DNA from: Icerya purchasi
Lineage: Eukaryota; Arthropoda; Insecta; Hemiptera; Monophlebidae
NCBI GenBank assembly: GCA_039619475.1
Contig: CM077115.1
Span: 299,523,756 to 299,587,755, forward strand
Reading direction: 5' to 3'
Length of the DNA: 64,000 bases
Shown here: one piece after another, positions 48,241 through 60,735 of the stretch
Position numbering within the stretch: position 1 is the first letter of the stretch
Layout: every line of letters starts with the position of its first letter
Notes under the pieces: model-generated
Databases searched by the model: none
The model's input: the letters and a program-made list of their open reading frames with translations, nothing else
Told to the model about the DNA's origin: nothing
Program-made: the position numbers and the translations under genes

Positions 48241-49139
48241 ACAGAAAATATACAAAAATTTTATTCGCACCGGATTAACAGCCACAGTTGTCGGGCTCGC
48301 CCTTATCAAAAGAAAGTTCCCACCGACTTGCAAGTGTTCATTACATATACTTAATGATCCTGTTTGTTAGTTAATTAATAAAAATAATGAACTATTACAT
48401 AAACATAAATAACAAAAGTTTAAAACGAATATAAATAAATATTTAATAGAAATGTTTTTGACAACATCCCATTCTTAGTACTAGTAATACATATATTGTG
48501 CAAATCTGACCGCGATCTAAATTTTAGCTGAGGGAGGTCAAAAAAAAAAAATTCCAGCGGAAGATGGCAAATCGGGCCTCCCTACATTTAGACGATATAT
48601 ACCGTACATTTATCTTCACTATATCATCTTTTCTACTACTACTTGTGTGCTCAGTCGTAGGATTTCCGACATGACGATGCTTTGAAAGTTCTTTTTCCCT
48701 ACTGCTACCGCTGCTGATTGGAATAGTGTTTCAACTCTCTTCCGAGTTCAGTTATTATCATTTGACATCCACGAAATAGACCTTATGCCAACTTTTCTTC
48801 TAGTCCGAATATTTTTCCGGCAAGTATACTTTGCGGCAAACTTTCAGGCCCTTTAGTACATGGCCCAAATACTAGTTTTTTCTTTTCTTCATTTCATACG
48901 ATAACTCCTAGTCTGTCTTTCATCTCCGGAGAACTTCCACGTTTGCTACATTTGCAACTCACGGTACGATAACACCATACTGTAAACGCCTGAATCGCAT
49001 CTATTGTTGTCTTGTTTGATACGAGTTCACATTTTGTTTCCGTATAACGAGACAAATCATAACGTTACTAGCACAAGTTTCTTATTTATTTTCACAATTT
49101 TCGTGGGCATGTAAAAAACGAGAGGAGGATAAAATAGAG
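48241..49139. other. Unidentified DNA
   Basis: No gene or repeat was recognised, apart from an A-run at 48541-48550. Confidence 0.45.
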
Positions 49140-49500
49140 GCATTTGAAATGTGGCGCTAGAGACGAATGGAGAAGATAAGCTGGACGGAAAAGAGGACCA
49201 ACCAAGAAATCTTAAACCGAATTGGAGAAACGCGGCAGGTGCTACAAGTCGAAAACTGCGTTGGATGGGCCACGTGCTCCGACATGGAGGATTGCTACGG
49301 GACATAATGGAAGCATACATCCCGGGAAGACGTGTAAGAGGTAGGCCACAATTAAGCTGGGTAGGCAAGCTGACAAGAGATTCCGGCTGCGCCAGTTACT
49401 CAGAAATGAAAAGGACGACCAATAACCGATACGAATGGAAAAGACGAAGCATAGGGGCGAACCAGTTCACGGACTGCTGCATCAGATGATGATGATGATA
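49140..49500 (+). pseudogene. RTE/L2-type LINE, 3' coding end with (GAT)n tail
   Basis: Broken frames read EAFEMW, RRMEKISWTEKRTNQEI, then KLRWMGHVLRHGGLLRDIME, PGRRVRGRPQLSWVGKL and RYEWKRRSIGANQFTDCCIR, with a stop and a (GAT)n run at 49488-49500. The KLRWxGHVLRHxxLL and GRRxRGRPxxSW words are the hallmark C-terminus of insect endonuclease-reverse transcriptase LINEs. Only the last part of the element is present. Confidence 0.82.
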
Positions 49501-49579
49501 TAAAATACATACGTTGATTTCTATTAATCCTAATAATAACGATAACGAAATAAGCTTTCTAAATAAAGAAAAGATTACA

Positions 49580-49923
49580 TTCCTTCCTCTTCTTCTTCAT
49601 CCGCCGTCTCCGTTACGAAGGTTGGCGCTCAACACGGCAATGTCTTTTCTAGACATGGCAGATCTGAACATTTCAATGGGTGAACAACGGAACCAACGAT
49701 GAAAATCATTTGTCCACGAATTTTGTGGGCGCCCTTTTGATCTTTTGCCCAAAAGTTTTCCTTCCATAATGAGACGTAAAATCTCATATTTTTGGCCTCT
49801 CATGGTGTGGCCTAGATAACGTAGTTTACTTTCCTTAATCAAATTTAATAATTCCGGGCGTTTATTGATTCTTTTGAGGACTTCTTTATTAGTAACTTTT
49901 AAGATCCGCGGAATTTTCAGCAT
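49580..49923 (-). pseudogene. Second RTE/L2-type LINE 3' coding end, opposite strand
   Basis: The - strand frame 49923-49597 reads LKVTNKEVLKRINKRPELLN, SKLRYLGHTMRGQKYEILRL, GKRSKGRPQNSW and AMSRKDIAVLSANLRNGDGG, ending in gaagaagaagagg. It is a different subfamily from the + strand neighbour and remains open over 108 codons, so it is less decayed. The two lie tail to tail, about 80 bp apart. Confidence 0.8.
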
Positions 49924-52779
49924 ACGCCTATACGAATATAATTCAAAGGCCTGTATACTTCTTTCTGATAAAGCATTCCTTACTATAATTTATTTTTCCG
50001 ATAGTTAGCTTATTGAGTGCTTTAAATTTATCGTTCGCTGATTTTTCCATTTTGCAATCTAACATAGTATCTCTCTATATTTACATCTTTGGGAAAAAAG
50101 GCTGCTACACAATATCAACAAAGTTGCATGTAATACACAGTTATCTGCCTCTGCAATGCCAAATCTTTTTGAACAAATTTCAAAACTACCGTGATCTGAT
50201 ATAAATAGTGGATCGCAAAAATTCAGAATAAATTAATTCCTATTAAACTTGCAGTTTATATTTTAGAAATAATTCTATCCGTGTTAAACCAAGTATTATG
50301 CGTATTTTAATAATTTTAAACTGATTTAAATTTGTGTTTGTTTCCATACGCGTAAATATTTTTATTGACGTATTTTATGTGATTAAATTTACGTGTTATA
50401 TCGATGTTATTCTTAAATAAAAATTAACACGATTTTGTATATTTTTAAGTCTATAAGAGTAATATTCCTGCTTGATACCAAGTACACTCTCTATACATAC
50501 ATACATATATATATATGTATGTATATAAATTCATGAATGCACACATGTGTGTATAGGAATGTATGTGTGTATATGCATACATGTGTGTATACGAATGTAT
50601 ATGTACGTATGAACTGCTCATTAAAAACGATGAAAAGCATATCGTTTTTATTGTAGAGCGGAAAAAAGTTCCATTAGAACGCTCGAAGGAATAGCTGATT
50701 CGACCAGTTCAGCGAGTGAGCGATGAGAAGGAAACGTTTTCTCGCAGGCAACTATGAACCGGCGAACTTGCCGAAGGAGTCCAGTTTTGAAAAGTAATGA
50801 AAATAGAACAGGAGCAGGGCCGAGAAGTGGCGAAATTTTTGCGCGGCAGAATTTCAGTTTTATTTTCAATCGGCATTTTATTTAATTTTCCCTAATGGAC
50901 ATTTATTGTGCGATAGATTATAGGTGGAAAATGGACACACACACACAGGCGCACATCTAGGCCGATGATAACAGATAAACAAGAAATATACGGTAGGCTG
51001 CCGAGGGAAATAGTAGGTAATGGCTACTGTAATATGGGCAGAAAGTTTTCAAGACCGTAAAAAGTTCTCTCCTGCTAGTGTTTTCTTGCAGACAAATGAA
51101 GTATATAACTTTCCGTTAGTTTGGTCGGAGCGGAAGCATCCGCGTCTATTTTTCAAATATTAAAATCTACTTTGCCGAAACGAGCAACCAATCCGAATGC
51201 GAGCCGATACTATAAAAACAGCACCAAGCAGCTGAGTAAGAAGTTCTAAAATTTAGCTTTATATTAATTTTATTTCACTTCGCTCAACTTTTAACCCCCG
51301 AGTTTCACGTTGGTCAGCACATTTCCCGTGCAACTCTTGAAAATTGTCATTTTCGAGAAGTTCCAGTGACTCGTGAATGGCCGCAAACTTTTTAACGTAT
51401 ATCTTGATTTGAAAGCTGTTCAGAACCGAGTGAAAATAAACGCGAAAATAAAAGTTAAGACCATTACCGGAAGATATTCCGGTTAATCTGAACGTCTATT
51501 ATTTCAAATTGACCTATATTTACGACACACGTTGATCGGGCACTATTGTAGTCAGAGAATTAAAGCGGTTTTATAAAGCAAAGGCAAATGACGAGTAATT
51601 CGAGCATAGTATAATAGTTATAAATCTGTCAAAAGAAAAATTCAACTCGATCGAACTGAGCAAAGTTCTTTTGATCAGTACACTGAAAGAGCTCGATGTA
51701 CCAGTATTTAGCTATTCCGACGATCTCTAGTGACTGAGAGTTTAAATAATGAAGACATGAAAAGTTCTGAATCAGACAAATCAGGTTTAAATCAGAATCC
51801 AAGGCAAGTACATATGCAGGACCATGTTGTACACTTCGGAATAGCCTCGGTGATGGATCGAATTAGAAAATTGGAAATAGATTACTAATATATTAAATGG
51901 AAAAGTAATCAGTGCGAGGAGATTAATAGCGGAACTAATTGAGTGTTGTTTGAGAAAGGAAAGAAAAAACACTAGATCGATTTTAAGTCGTTCGGCACCA
52001 TTAAGAATCTACGAAACAGTCGTTGGTGAAAAGGTGGAAAAATGAAGCCGGCGAACTGAAAAGAAAAAAACATTCACTTTTGTTCTTGTAAAGTATGAAA
52101 AGATGTAAAACACGCGCGGTTAAAATTTAACAAAAAGTTTTTTTGTCCGATTATGATTAATTAACTAGAAGTGGAAGGTGAAGAATACAAAAAAAAAAAA
52201 AAAAAAAGAAAAGAAACTTAGCAAAAAATCTGAATAAAGAATATCATCTCGGCAGATCATTCAAACAGTCTCAGTTAAAAAGTTCTAGATGAAGCGATGG
52301 TTTTCTGAGATATTCTTAATTATGCAATAAACAATTATCGCAGAATTACTGAGGTGGAAACAAAGGAAATCTCAGAAGAAACATTTGAAATATTTAACCA
52401 AAAATTCTCTACGTGTTTAGGAAATTTACAAAATACCGCTAAACGTACATTGTGGAATTCACAATTGGCGCCACACGTACTCTTTTCTCCGAATTTAGAA
52501 TTTCCCATTTTATGATGTATTAGTAACTGTGTTCATCCTCTAATATTGGGCACTGCAGAAATCCGAGATAGGAATAGGCGGGTCGAGAAAAAAGAACCGC
52601 TCTCCCGCTCTTAACAGTCGTTGTGCTCGTTATATAACGAAAAGCTTAGTTTTGAAATTCACAATTAACCCTCACGATGGCTCAGGAAGAGTATGCGACT
52701 TGCTTCAATTTAATACATCAAAAATCGCCTAAATTTAAAACTGTAAAAATTTTGAGAACTAAAAATAAAACGAGTCTCG
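49924..52779. other. Unidentified DNA with a TG/TA-rich tract
   Basis: A tract rich in tgta, cata and tgtg words lies at 50494-50615. No coding frame above about 75 codons and no known repeat was recognised. Confidence 0.45.
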
Positions 52780-52787
52780 ATGGCAGT

Positions 52788-53897
52788 TTACATGTTGTTT
52801 AACAAAAACTTAAAGGATAAAAGATTAAATTTGCTCCAATACGGATTAAATATTAGCATGGTTAGTCAAACCAAAAATACTTAGGTATAATAATAGACAA
52901 TAACTTGGAAATTTTATAATCATTTTCACTACATCACTAAAAAAATAAATACATTTTTAATTATATTTAACAGGTTATATAATAATGATAACCGATTAAA
53001 TTACAAGAAGGGAATAATAACATTATATAAAAGCGTAATATTGCCTAAATACTTTATGGTAGTGTAATATATATATATATAGATATGTTAAAAATTAAGA
53101 GATTTCAAAATATATTAAAAAGTTTTCAGAGAACAATTGCAATAAAAATGATTAAAGCTTATAGAACTACCAACTACATTGCATGTCATTGCAGGTATTA
53201 AACCATTAACTTACGAAATACAGAAACACATATTAACATATTTTTAATAAAAAATAATATTAAAAATCATGAATTTCATAAATTATACAATATGATCAAC
53301 CTTACTTCATACACGAACAAACCTCGTTAACGCTTAAACAATTTAAACACTTATGTATTAGATAAGTATTATAATAATAAATTTCAGGCGCAGTGGGACC
53401 AATATAATAACGGTATAGCTAAACATTTTTTTCCAACCATAGATGATAGACTACATAATAAAGTTTTTATGCCAAATTTTTTTTAATCTACAATTTCTTA
53501 CTGGACACACGGTCTATTTAAAGATTATTTACAGAAACATAAAATTGCACACTCAAATAAGTGTGTAACGTGTAATTCTTTATTGATAATATTAACCATA
53601 TCCTTCCCGGTTGTTAGTAATACAGATTTCAGCAATATTATTATCATTCATCAATTAGTAACTAAGCTATTTACAATATATTCAGTAGTTTTACGATAGC
53701 CGAAATAAATCGCCGTAAAGTTACATCTGTATTAATATTAATATTTAAGGAATACTAATTATTATTAACATTGTAAAACAGTCTGTCAGGGTTCCATAAA
53801 CTTAAATGGACGAGCTCAGGACAGACCTGTTATTTATATAAATTTTCTAAATATATTTACCCCATCGTATTACGAATTGGAAACCAAAAAAAAAAAA
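52788..53897 (+). mobile_element. Family A LINE copy 3, 5'-truncated
   Basis: A 1110-bp 3' fragment starting within the RT region (ttacatgttgtttaac) and running through the 3' UTR to the A-run at 53886-53898. The octamer atggcagt flanks it at 52780-52787 and 53898-53905, giving exact ends. It matches the complete copy at 43297-44400 in inverted orientation. Frames are broken. Confidence 0.9.
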
Positions 53898-53905
53898 ATG
53901 GCAGT

Positions 53906-54559
53906 GGTAGTTTTAATTTTTCTTAAAAATTATTCTGACCGTTTTGACAGAAATAACAAGAAAATAAAATAATAAAAATCAAATACAATTATATTTTAAA
54001 GCTCCATTAATTGTTGTCCGTTTCGAACACGTTTATTCCGTGAGTAGGACATCCTCTGTTTATCACAATAATCGTCCATTGTAACTTTTCTTTCTATTTA
54101 AAGATAACCCCTCTGCGGGGAATATAAAACAATTATCGCCGATTGTGCGTTTGGGGTATGGCAAAAATTTAAGGATGTCGCAGAAAAACATTTAAAAGTT
54201 TATCATCTTACATGGATAAAAAAAAGCATTCCTTCAAGTTGTTCCACATTTGTTGTTAAAAGGAGTGTACACTTTAGGTTAAGGGAAAAAGTAACGTAAT
54301 ATACCGCATTTTTTTGTGCACAAGTTCAGAGCAAGTCGTTACGCATTATTTTTGATATAGTATATTTGCACATTGTATGCGACATAATTTATATAAATTT
54401 TCTCGGTCGTTTACATTTAAATGGAGGAAATGAAGAAGAAAATAAGCAATTCTACTACGGAGCAGGTTGAACATGACAGTAAAGAGAGAGATGTGCGAAC
54501 CGATTAAAGACGAAATCTCCAACAAGGATGGAACTGTGTTACATTTATACGTGCCCGAC
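53906..54559. other. Unidentified DNA
   Basis: Nothing convincing was found. The right end may include worn RNase H sequence of family E. Confidence 0.4.
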
Positions 54560-54945
54560 ATATTATGCTGATTTCTAATTAAAATGAATTTATAATAGGC
54601 ATACCAAGCTAACCCACTCATTCCTAATTAGCAGAGAATCAAAAAATAGCTGCGACTTCTGTAATTTGGAACTATCTGTTAAGCACATACTAATTGAATG
54701 CCCAATTCTCGTCGCCATCAGAAACAAAAGCCAGCTACCGAACAACCTCAAGGACTGTCTCAATTCAACCAGTGGATGCTACAAGACCTTAATGTTCCTC
54801 AAAGAAGCCAAGTTAATCAATGAAATTTGAAATTATATTGTGTTAAATTGTGTCAGTAAATGTTAAACTGATTATTTATGTAATTGTTAATTGTGGTCGT
54901 CAATAATCTTGTAGTTGCAAGGCGACCTTAAATAAATAAATAATA
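54560..54945 (+). pseudogene. Family E LINE, 3' end with (TAAA/TAA)n terminus
   Basis: The + strand encodes CDFCNLELSVKHILIECPIL, a C-x2-C...H...C knuckle, then RNKSQLPNNLKDCLNST and FLKEAKLINEI followed by a stop. Upstream, IGIPS and PTHS are remnants of the RIGHT.LTHS motif. The 3' end is taaataaataaataataaa, the simple-repeat terminus of I-type LINEs. It is distinct in sequence from families B and D. Confidence 0.78.
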
Positions 54946-56926
54946 AATAATAAGCATCGCCTATTTCAAATGTATAATCCATATATTCATAAAGCGGTAT
55001 TTCTATTATGGCGTTATAGCCATAACTAGGCTGAAAGAAATTCAATAATAAATTATTTCGTAAAGCCGTAAAGTGGGAATATTTAGAAGGTTAAAAACGG
55101 AAAGTATGTATATTCATTACATAAATTCCAATTAGGAGTCGACAGGTAATGCATAAGCCGGGGAATTGCGAGATGAATTAAAATTAAGAAAGAGAACAGA
55201 AATGGTTATTATTAATAGTATTAAAGTCGGAATTAGCGGTAAAAAGGGAATTTTCAAAGTGTCGCGGACAATGACTTGTCAGAATGATAAGAGATCGAGG
55301 GAAGCCTGTGCGTCGGCCGAGAGCAGTATCGAAACAGATAACGTTCACGCTGGTTCAAAATCGCGTCATCTCGTAAGAGTCGTTATATTATCGTTAATTT
55401 TGTTATTTTACGTATGTGCCACGGCTCGTGTTCAAATTAAGCTAGCCAGAGCAAAATAAACTAATAAAAAAAAAATATATATATAACTATTTTAATAACA
55501 CCGCGAAGAATTTAGTCCAGTCAAAAAACCCTAGTCTTCACAAGACCTACCATAAAAAAAACAAAAAACAACGGCTTAAAAACTGCCGGAATTAAGGACG
55601 TTGATCAAGATCTACCGGAGGCGAATCATCGAAGGAGTACGGGTAGCGGAAACGATCGAAGGACAACATCGTCCGAAGCGGTGAAGATCTTGGAAGCCAC
55701 AAGGATTAAACTGGCCAGATTTTTATATTTTACTTAATGTTGTGATTATTTCGGTGTAGATGTGCATATGTATGTTTTAATTTATGTGTGAAGAGTAATT
55801 TGTGTTATTTGTTTCGTGCATTTGTATTTGCGGTTTATTTGTCCTTTTGGTGCAGCTGCATTTCCTTCTCGATATTGTGCGGCGATTTAGAATAAAAAGA
55901 AATAATAATAAAAATAAATAATAATAATTACGAAACAACCTTATTGAATAAGCGTGGATGTGAGAGGTTCTCGGCCGACTAGGCAATTCTTCTAAATTTA
56001 CGTTTAGCAAAAATAAATAAATAAATAAAAAGAAACAAGATACTAAAAGAAAAAAATTTATCGCTGTTTTATTGGAACAGTTCCGACGGAGCTGCGATAC
56101 TATATTGTAAATATTGTAGGAATTAATAATTCTGAAAGCAGTCGATGATTTTCATAAATTTTTCATTTGAATTAAAAATGCTACCAACAGTGCGTTTTGA
56201 ATTTTTAACCTAATTATTGGAATAAAAGATGTGTGTTTATTGCTCCGTTTAAAATGTTATTATCTGTTAAGATTACTCGCGGTTCTCGATTGCAGGTTCA
56301 TAGCCCGTAGTTAGTAATCACAAAGCTACAAAAAGGAGCGGTTGGAAGGAAATAAATACGGGGAGTATAAGAAGAACTTTTTTAAATTTCCTTTTCTCCA
56401 AAGGGGAAACATGTAAAAATCGTGAACATGTTTTACAGTTTCCTTTTCATGTTAATAAACTCATAGGCGACAGCCACACAGTGTCCAATTTCTAGACAAA
56501 AATACAGTATTAAACGGGACTAGTTTCAGCATAATTCAGCAGGACTAGCTGAGAAAGGTATTCAAAAATAAGATCAATGCAAAATGATTCCTCCCGCTTT
56601 TTTTTTTTTTTTTTACCTGGACCAAAAAACATCATTGCCGGGCAGGTGTTATTACATTTCACTCCCTACCCCCTTTTTTTATCGATTTAATTTTGGTTTT
56701 AACGTTGCTAACTGATGGAACAAAAATAATAAAACGGATGTCTCTTGTTAATCGTACCGTTTTTAAAAATCGATAAAATAAACTAAGACAATGTGTCGAT
56801 AATTTTGTCGATGATGTGACGATCGGAATTACGCGGCTATAATAACTGATAGGGACTATATTGTATGTCTGCAAGTACATGATTAATAGTATGAACAGAT
56901 AATATCTAGTCGTGTCGTAGTTTGCT
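54946..56926. other. Unidentified DNA, one 97-codon open frame
   Basis: A + frame at 55166-55459 (97 codons) has a hydrophobic stretch near its end (VRVVILSLILLFYVCATA) but no recognisable family. The stretch around 55000-55060 shares attatggcgtt...agcca with 59440-59460, so part of this may be another retroelement 3' region. (AAAT)n-like DNA lies at 56010-56030. Confidence 0.4.
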
Positions 56927-56955
56927 GGCCAAATGAACTGTTCTGTTCGGGCCAA

Positions 56956-56989
<34 letters not shown>
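56927..56989 (+). repeat. Family G LINE 3' terminus: hairpin plus poly-A
   Basis: A stem-loop (ggcc..tgaac / gttc.ggcc, 56927-56953) is followed almost at once by an A-run at 56957-56989. The same arrangement occurs at 59612-59672, so it is the conserved 3' end of one family. The upstream extent of this copy is not clear. Confidence 0.7.
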
Positions 56990-56990
<1 letters not shown>

Positions 56991-58688
56991 AGACAGGATG
57001 ATATCGTGTCAGTTATTCCGGATACCACGGAGGAACCAATTTTGTTTTCTTCTGAAAGTATAAGTTTAATAAGAGTCCGACGGACGACGTGACTAAATTC
57101 GCATTATCAGCAACGCAACTTATAAATAAAATCGAAAGGTAGTAAATAGGTAGCGTGAGCTAATCATCCGTCAACTGAATCGCGTATACACCGCAGCGTT
57201 TGTTTTTAGAAAACTATTGGAAACGGAAATTCAGCATACCTCACCGTCTTGTTTATAGGTCGGCACTTTTTTATCCTAGGAGACGATGCCTTTCACACGG
57301 GAAAGCAGGTTTCCCGGTGATGATGAGTGGTGTTTGCTTGTTTTTAGCGCGCGCTCAAATTTTTAAATTAAAATTGAAAAATGGACTTTTATAAAATTTC
57401 CAAACTTTATAATTTTGTTACGAAAAAAAAAAAAGAAGAAATAAATGAAAAAGCGAAGACCAATGGAAATGTTTACATTTTAAAAATGTCCAATTTGCAG
57501 CCTTAGAAAAAAAAGTTTAATTACACGACGCGGGAAATAATAAAGGAAACACCGAATGACTCTAGGCAACATCGATTTATGTTTCAATTTATAATAAAAG
57601 GACTACAAGACACATGTCAAAATTATAGAACTATACTCTTAACATCGCCAGCAAGGTAATGCTGCATAAAGTAAAGTAGATCCCCTATATTATCTCCTTG
57701 ATAAGGTATCATGGAGATTGTGAAGTTAAGCTTTTCCAAATTGGTACTAAGCTCAACGACACTAATCCGTTCCTTTCTCTCGGCCGCCTTTACTTTACTA
57801 TTCATAAAAGACTAAAAAACCGTATATTTCGCTACAAATATCATGGAAACAAGCAGATTTTATACCAGGAAAAGGCACTAGAGAACAAATTTTAAATAGC
57901 CGGCAGATAATGGAGAAATGCCGGCAAATTCAATATTAAAGCATATTATATACGTTTCGTAAGTTACGCTAAGGCGTTTGACTGTGAGCAATGGAGATTA
58001 TGATAAATTCGAGACGAAATTGATACAGCGTAACGTGTAATAGAACTGATCAAATATCGCTGTACAACATCACGAGCGAAAAGGTGAAGGTTAATAATAA
58101 ACTGACCGAAAAATTTCAACCTGATAAAGGAGTTCGACGCAGGATGCACACTAATCCCAGTTTTGTTTAACGTCTTTAAACGAATGAAAAATTAGAAAGT
58201 CGATGGCCAGCTGGGAAAATGGTATAAAACTAGGAGGAACACTTATCAACAGTATACGGTATGCTGATGGTATAGCCATAATCGTGTGCTCTTATTGAAA
58301 GATTGGAAACTGCGGACAAAACAGCAGGTTTAATAATAGATATAGGCAAAACAAAGATAATGATCATCGACCGTAATAACTCCGAAAACACAAAACACTT
58401 GGAAAACGTTCGAGTGGTTGATAAGTATACCTGGGATCAGTAAATACCAAAGAAGGAGGGTCGTCATGTGAAATCAAAATAGGACCGCTTGGCTCAACTT
58501 AGAAAAATCTGGAATAGTCGCAATACTCCGACGGATACAAAACTACGTCTCGTGAACACCTTAAGGTTGATTCACACACATTCGTGACGTATCAGTAACG
58601 TACACGGGACGTGACCGGGACGTACGTCGGCCAACGTGAACCACAAGTGATTTGAATTCACACCGGAGGAACGTGTTCTATTCGTGCA

Positions 58689-59060
58689 GTGATCGTGTTA
58701 CATAGAATGGCAAATTTTTCAGATGACGAACTTATTACGATTGCTTTAATTTTGGATGAAGAAGAAGAGCAAGTTAAACGTAAAAGAAGAAAATGGGTTC
58801 ATGAAGCATGGAAAAAGAGGGGGGTTGAAGGGGAATTCGTAACTCTGTATAAAGAGTTGGGGCAGAAGATGATGGATCAAAATTTCACGAATATTTTCGA
58901 ATGACGGAAAATTCATTCAATTTATTGTTGAGTAAATTAGCAAGATTACTTTAAAAAAGAAGATACAACACACGGGAGAAGAGCTATCTCTCCTGGAGAA
59001 AGACTTCTTGCGGTAAGAGTTCTCAATAATTATGATGCAGATACTCAACATAAGTTAATT
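58689..59060 (+). pseudogene. Harbinger transposase, N-terminal fragment
   Basis: The frame 58689-58904 gives RKRRKWVHEAWKKRGVEGEF and TLYKELGQKMMDQNFTNIF. This is the N-terminal block of HARBI1-type DDE transposases (consensus around WVHxxxxxRxxxGEFxxLxxEL...F..FFRM). After a frameshift at about 58900, FRMTENSFNLLLSKLARLL and then THGRRAISPGERLLAVRVL continue the family pattern (RMs...F..Ll..v...I.....r..Is...rLav.lR.L). The DDE catalytic core is absent. Start choice at 58689 or the internal methionine at 58707 is uncertain. Confidence 0.82.
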
Positions 59061-59611
59061 AGATCCCCTCAAGTTTTGAACCGATTTTTACTAGATTTTA
59101 TAATTCTATATTTTTTTTTAAAAAATCTGCTGATAATGTAAGAGACACAATTATTCCGCTGCTTTTCCGTTGAATATTGTATTTACCGAAAATTTTTATT
59201 CAATATAACGGGCGCCAATGGCACATCACGGCATACCACGACCGGAATAACTCTACCGTGCAGAGCAATTAGGCTTTTTAGAATTAAAAAAAATATATAT
59301 AAGAAAATTCGCGCAAGGAGTTTAAACCAAAAAAAAAAAAAAATATGAAAATTAATTTCATAACATATCATTTGAACAATCTTCTCATACATTCTCACAA
59401 TTCTAAACTATTTAGGGCGGTGTTTGTCCTGCCTATCCATTATGGCGTTCCAGCCACGATAGGGTCGACGAGAAAATAAAATTTATTGTAAATAATAAAT
59501 GATGAAATATACAGGCGAGAGAATTATGTTGAAAATATATATAAATTTATATTTGTTTTTTTGTAATAATTTATGAGTATAGTAGTGTAAATGATTGAAA
59601 AAACTGAAACT

Positions 59612-59640
59612 GGCCAAATGAACTGTATTTGTTCAGGCCA

Positions 59641-59672
<32 letters not shown>
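59612..59672 (+). repeat. Family G LINE 3' terminus inside the Harbinger element
   Basis: ggccaaatgaactg...gttcaggcc forms a hairpin (59612-59639), followed by an A-run at 59643-59672, matching 56927-56989. Upstream similarity to other parts of the window is short (for example aacgggcgcc at 59207 and 60881), so the 5' end of this insertion is undefined. Confidence 0.7.
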
Positions 59673-59674
<2 letters not shown>

Positions 59675-60735
59675 CGAATTTAGATGTGTATGTATAATCA
59701 TGTTTTGTTAATCAGTGTACGTTTTTTTATGCAGCTGCTTCATTTTAAATCGTTGTCGTGTATAATTTAGAGATATAGATATATAAGAAAGTTTTGTTCA
59801 ATAGATATTTTTTTGTGAGTGAGTAAAAATAATTTCCAGAAGACCGAGGGATTCTCGACAAGAATAGAAATAAAAAAAAAAAGTAAATTATTTTATAACA
59901 CAACCGAATCTCTCTCCGCGAACTGATAACGTTATACCATTTTTCCGTTTTTTTACAATTTCTCACGCCTCGACATAGCTTGCCTGCACCACCCGCGCAC
60001 ACAACACCAAATCGGCATATTTTCACACATCATTCAACACACTACGAACCCGATCGCCTCCTTGACGCCGAACAAATTTTTATACTCTGTGTCCATATAC
60101 CGTCCATCAGACTGATCATAAAGCACAGTATAATTACGATCAATTTTTCGTCATTCATCATTACGAACTAACTCGTTCCGCAATAGAAAACGCAAGAAAT
60201 GTCGTCGTCATCACGTCGTGAAAACGTAAAAATATCGTCGCGAATCACTGTGAGATCACGTCACGTTTCTTCACGACGAGAGTACTTGTCGGCGCCGTCC
60301 CGGTCTCGCACCGAACGTGTGTGAATAGCGCTATCTAACTTTGCAACGAGAAATGTAGTTTTCCGCCGGCGACAATCTCGTTACGGACACGTCACTGTCA
60401 CGTCACGAATGTGTGTGAATCGACTTTTAGTCTTCTCCGTTTTTTTTTTTTTGTACATATCGAAATGTTGGACGTAAAAAGGAGGAAACATTCATTTAAC
60501 ATATAAATGCGTTTGAGATGTTTTGTTGGAGAAGAATGCTTCGAGTCCCGTTTTGGACTAAGAAAAGAACAAACCCCTCAGTGTTAAACGAGGTTTGTTC
60601 AAAAGTACAACATCGGGAAACACGTGTTCTTTGACCATGTTATACGGCAGAACAGTTTGGAAAAGATGATCCTGTGGAAGGCATCGTTGAAGGCAGACGA
60701 AGACGAGAATTGCGAGGTCCCTGATTACGGGCGCC

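Larger units (their letters stand above)
58564..60426 (+). mobile_element. PIF/Harbinger DNA transposon, defective
   Basis: An 1863-bp element with terminal inverted repeats sharing cgattcacacacattcgtg (right end, reverse complement; the left end has ttgattcacacacattcg), continuing imperfectly inwards through cgtgac-rich subterminal DNA. The 3-bp target duplication TTA at 58561-58563 and 60427-60429 is the signature of this superfamily. It carries the N-terminal part of a HARBI1-like transposase only. The inner right half holds a family G retroelement tail (poly-A 59643-59672), so it has been hit by another insertion. Confidence 0.93.
57585..60735 (+). mobile_element. RTE/L2-type LINE remnant interrupted by a Harbinger element
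   Basis: A decayed + strand endonuclease-reverse transcriptase. NYRTILLTSPAR-like remnants are near 57620-57655, GKGTREQILNSRQIMEKCRQ at about 57870-57930, then YAKAFD, a worn palm motif, near 57965. GVRR-GCTLIPVLFNVF is near 58130-58170 and IKLGGTLINSIRYADGIA (YADG for YADD) near 58225-58280. TDTKLRLVNTL is interrupted at 58563. After 60430 the frame pieces continue with VFSVFFF, INAFEMFCWRRMLRVPFW and GRRRRELRGP, the expected order. Flank adjacency across the Harbinger insertion proves they were one element. Confidence 0.82.
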
